Shown: piece after piece, positions 5,865 to 6,517 of the stretch
How the letters are laid out: the number at the start of each line of letters is the position of its first letter
Numbering within the stretch: position 1 is the first letter of the stretch
Assembly: GCA_021833045.1 (NCBI GenBank)
Contig: JAKBGP010000123.1
Coordinates: 1 to 6,517 of the forward strand
Length of the DNA: 6,517 nucleotides
Origin: Thermoplasmata archaeon
Lineage (GTDB): Archaea > Thermoplasmatota > Thermoplasmata > Thermoplasmatales > Thermoplasmataceae
Reading direction: 5' to 3'
The notes under the pieces: model-generated
The model's input: only the letters and a program-made list of their open reading frames with translations
Told to the model about the DNA's origin: nothing
Database searches by the model: none
Program-made: the position numbers and the translations under genes

Positions 5865-6248
5865 ATGAAAATAACATCGAAATTGAATTCAGATATTGCA
5901 TGCTGTTCCGATTTATTAGAGTCTGTTTTTAACTTTGGAAAAACAGATGTGGAGATATTTTACGCACTTACACCAGGGAAATGGTTCAGAATAGAAAAAA
6001 TTTCAAAGGACATAAAAAAAGATCAAAGCACCGTTTACAGATCCTTACAAAAGTTGATTAGCATGGGTTTTGTAATGAGGGATTCAAGAATTATTGAAAA
6101 TGGCGGTTACTATTATGAATATGCACTATCAGTTTCTTCAACGCTGGACAAGGTAATAAGAGAAAAAATCGATGAATTAACTGATCGTTTGAGAAGTCTT
6201 TCAAGAGACCTTATTAGGGAGTTGGAATCGAGAGAAATGATACAGTAA
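5865..6248 (+). CDS. Winged helix-turn-helix transcriptional regulator with Cys-Cys pair
   Basis: A 127-residue small archaeal DNA-binding regulator resembling the TrmB/MarR-like winged-helix group. The helix-turn-helix spans about residues 41-70, with the recognition helix at about 54-67 (QSTVYRSLQKL). It is followed by a beta wing containing GGYYYEY (80-86). Residues 93-124 form a charged amphipathic helix likely to dimerise. The N-terminus has adjacent cysteines C13 and C14, the only cysteines in the protein, in the context ACCSDLLESVFNF. Related archaeal regulators often have a cysteine just before a similar VFGL-like segment, so a redox or metal-sensing role is possible but not shown. 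It is divergent from the thioredoxin operon with a shared 101-bp promoter region containing an inverted repeat, suggesting autoregulation and control of that operon. Its stop is 3 bp from the stop of the convergent oxidoreductase gene. Confidence 0.86.
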   Translation: MKITSKLNSDIACCSDLLESVFNFGKTDVEIFYALTPGKWFRIEKISKDIKKDQSTVYRSLQKLISMGFVMRDSRIIENGGYYYEYALSVSSTLDKVIREKIDELTDRLRSLSRDLIRELESREMIQ

Positions 6249-6251
6249 TTC

Positions 6252-6517
6252 TTATCTTACCATTGATATAAATCTTTGAGCTTCTTCTACAATTCTTACT
6301 ACTCTATATCCATCATTACCTGTTGCTATTTTGCTTTTTTCTCCCCTAGTATATTTTTCGAATTCTGCCACTTCTTCTGCATATAGGTTTCCTGTTTTGA
6401 ATTCCTTTGTCGTTTCATCGTTAATTTCAATGGTTGCATTTAGAGTTGTACCGAAGAAATTTTTACATCTTATTTTCTTATCAGAAGTTAATAAAGTTAA
6501 ATCATTTGAAAATCCCT
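6252..6517 (-). CDS. Gfo/Idh/MocA-like oxidoreductase, C-terminal fragment
   Basis: An open minus-strand frame of 87 residues ends at a TAA (6252-6254) and runs off the right edge without a start, so this is the 3' part of a larger gene. The translation includes NLYAEEVAEFEKYTRGEK followed by ATGNDGYRVVRIVEEAQRF. This matches the end of Gfo/Idh/MocA dehydrogenases, where a helix (E-x-x-E-F) is followed by a short basic stretch, then G-x-D-G and a final helix. The preceding residues (about 1-40) look like strands of the C-terminal beta-sheet domain. Such enzymes are usually NAD(P)-dependent sugar or polyol oxidoreductases; the nucleotide-binding domain would lie beyond the window, so substrate and cofactor cannot be judged. 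The family call rests on this terminal pattern alone. Confidence 0.65.
   Translation of the reverse strand, partial: GFSNDLTLLTSDKKIRCKNFFGTTLNATIEINDETTKEFKTGNLYAEEVAEFEKYTRGEKSKIATGNDGYRVVRIVEEAQRFISMVR

Noticed and set aside
6249..6300. T-rich stretch after the regulator gene as a transcription terminator
   Set aside because: It contains only short, interrupted T runs within the coding sequence of the opposing gene, and no clear archaeal poly-T tract can be defended by eye.

Overview
The window looks like AT-rich chromosomal DNA from an archaeon, most likely a Thermoplasmata (Thermoplasma/Ferroplasma-like) organism. This is inferred from archaeal-type TATA boxes about 25 bp upstream of start codons, a mix of leaderless and Shine-Dalgarno starts, TTG starts, very tight gene packing, an archaeal-style winged-helix regulator and an archaeal-style N-terminal extension on thioredoxin. 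No tRNA, rRNA, CRISPR or insertion sequence was seen. The largest non-coding gap is about 100 bp.

Positions 1-1891 (+) carry a fatty-acid/acyl-CoA degradation operon: the 3' end of a thiolase, a complete 3-hydroxyacyl-CoA dehydrogenase and a complete enoyl-CoA hydratase. They are joined by 4-nt stop/start overlaps (TTGA and ATGA). The three enzymes catalyse consecutive steps of a beta-oxidation spiral, or its reverse. Convergent to them (1880-2890, -) is a PLP enzyme of the cysteine synthase family, whose 3' end overlaps the hydratase by 12 bp. Divergent from that gene is a soluble acidic protein made almost wholly of ten TPR repeats (2978-4057, +).

Positions 4047-5763 (-) form a compact redox operon, transcribed thioredoxin, then thioredoxin reductase, then a small Rieske-type [2Fe-2S] protein, with junctions of 0 and 4 nt. 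The reductase lacks the arginine motif used by classical enzymes to bind NADPH, so its electron donor is an open question, and the co-encoded Rieske protein is a candidate partner. Divergent from this operon (5865-6248, +) is a small winged-helix regulator whose only cysteines are an adjacent pair near its N-terminus. Between them, at 5808-5832, is a perfect 8-bp inverted repeat next to the regulator's TATA box, a plausible operator. Together these suggest a self-contained, possibly redox-controlled thioredoxin module, which I regard as the most interesting part of the window.

At the right edge (6252-6517, -) is the C-terminal part of a Gfo/Idh/MocA-like oxidoreductase that runs off the window. 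Functional calls rest on motif recognition by eye, not on database searches.
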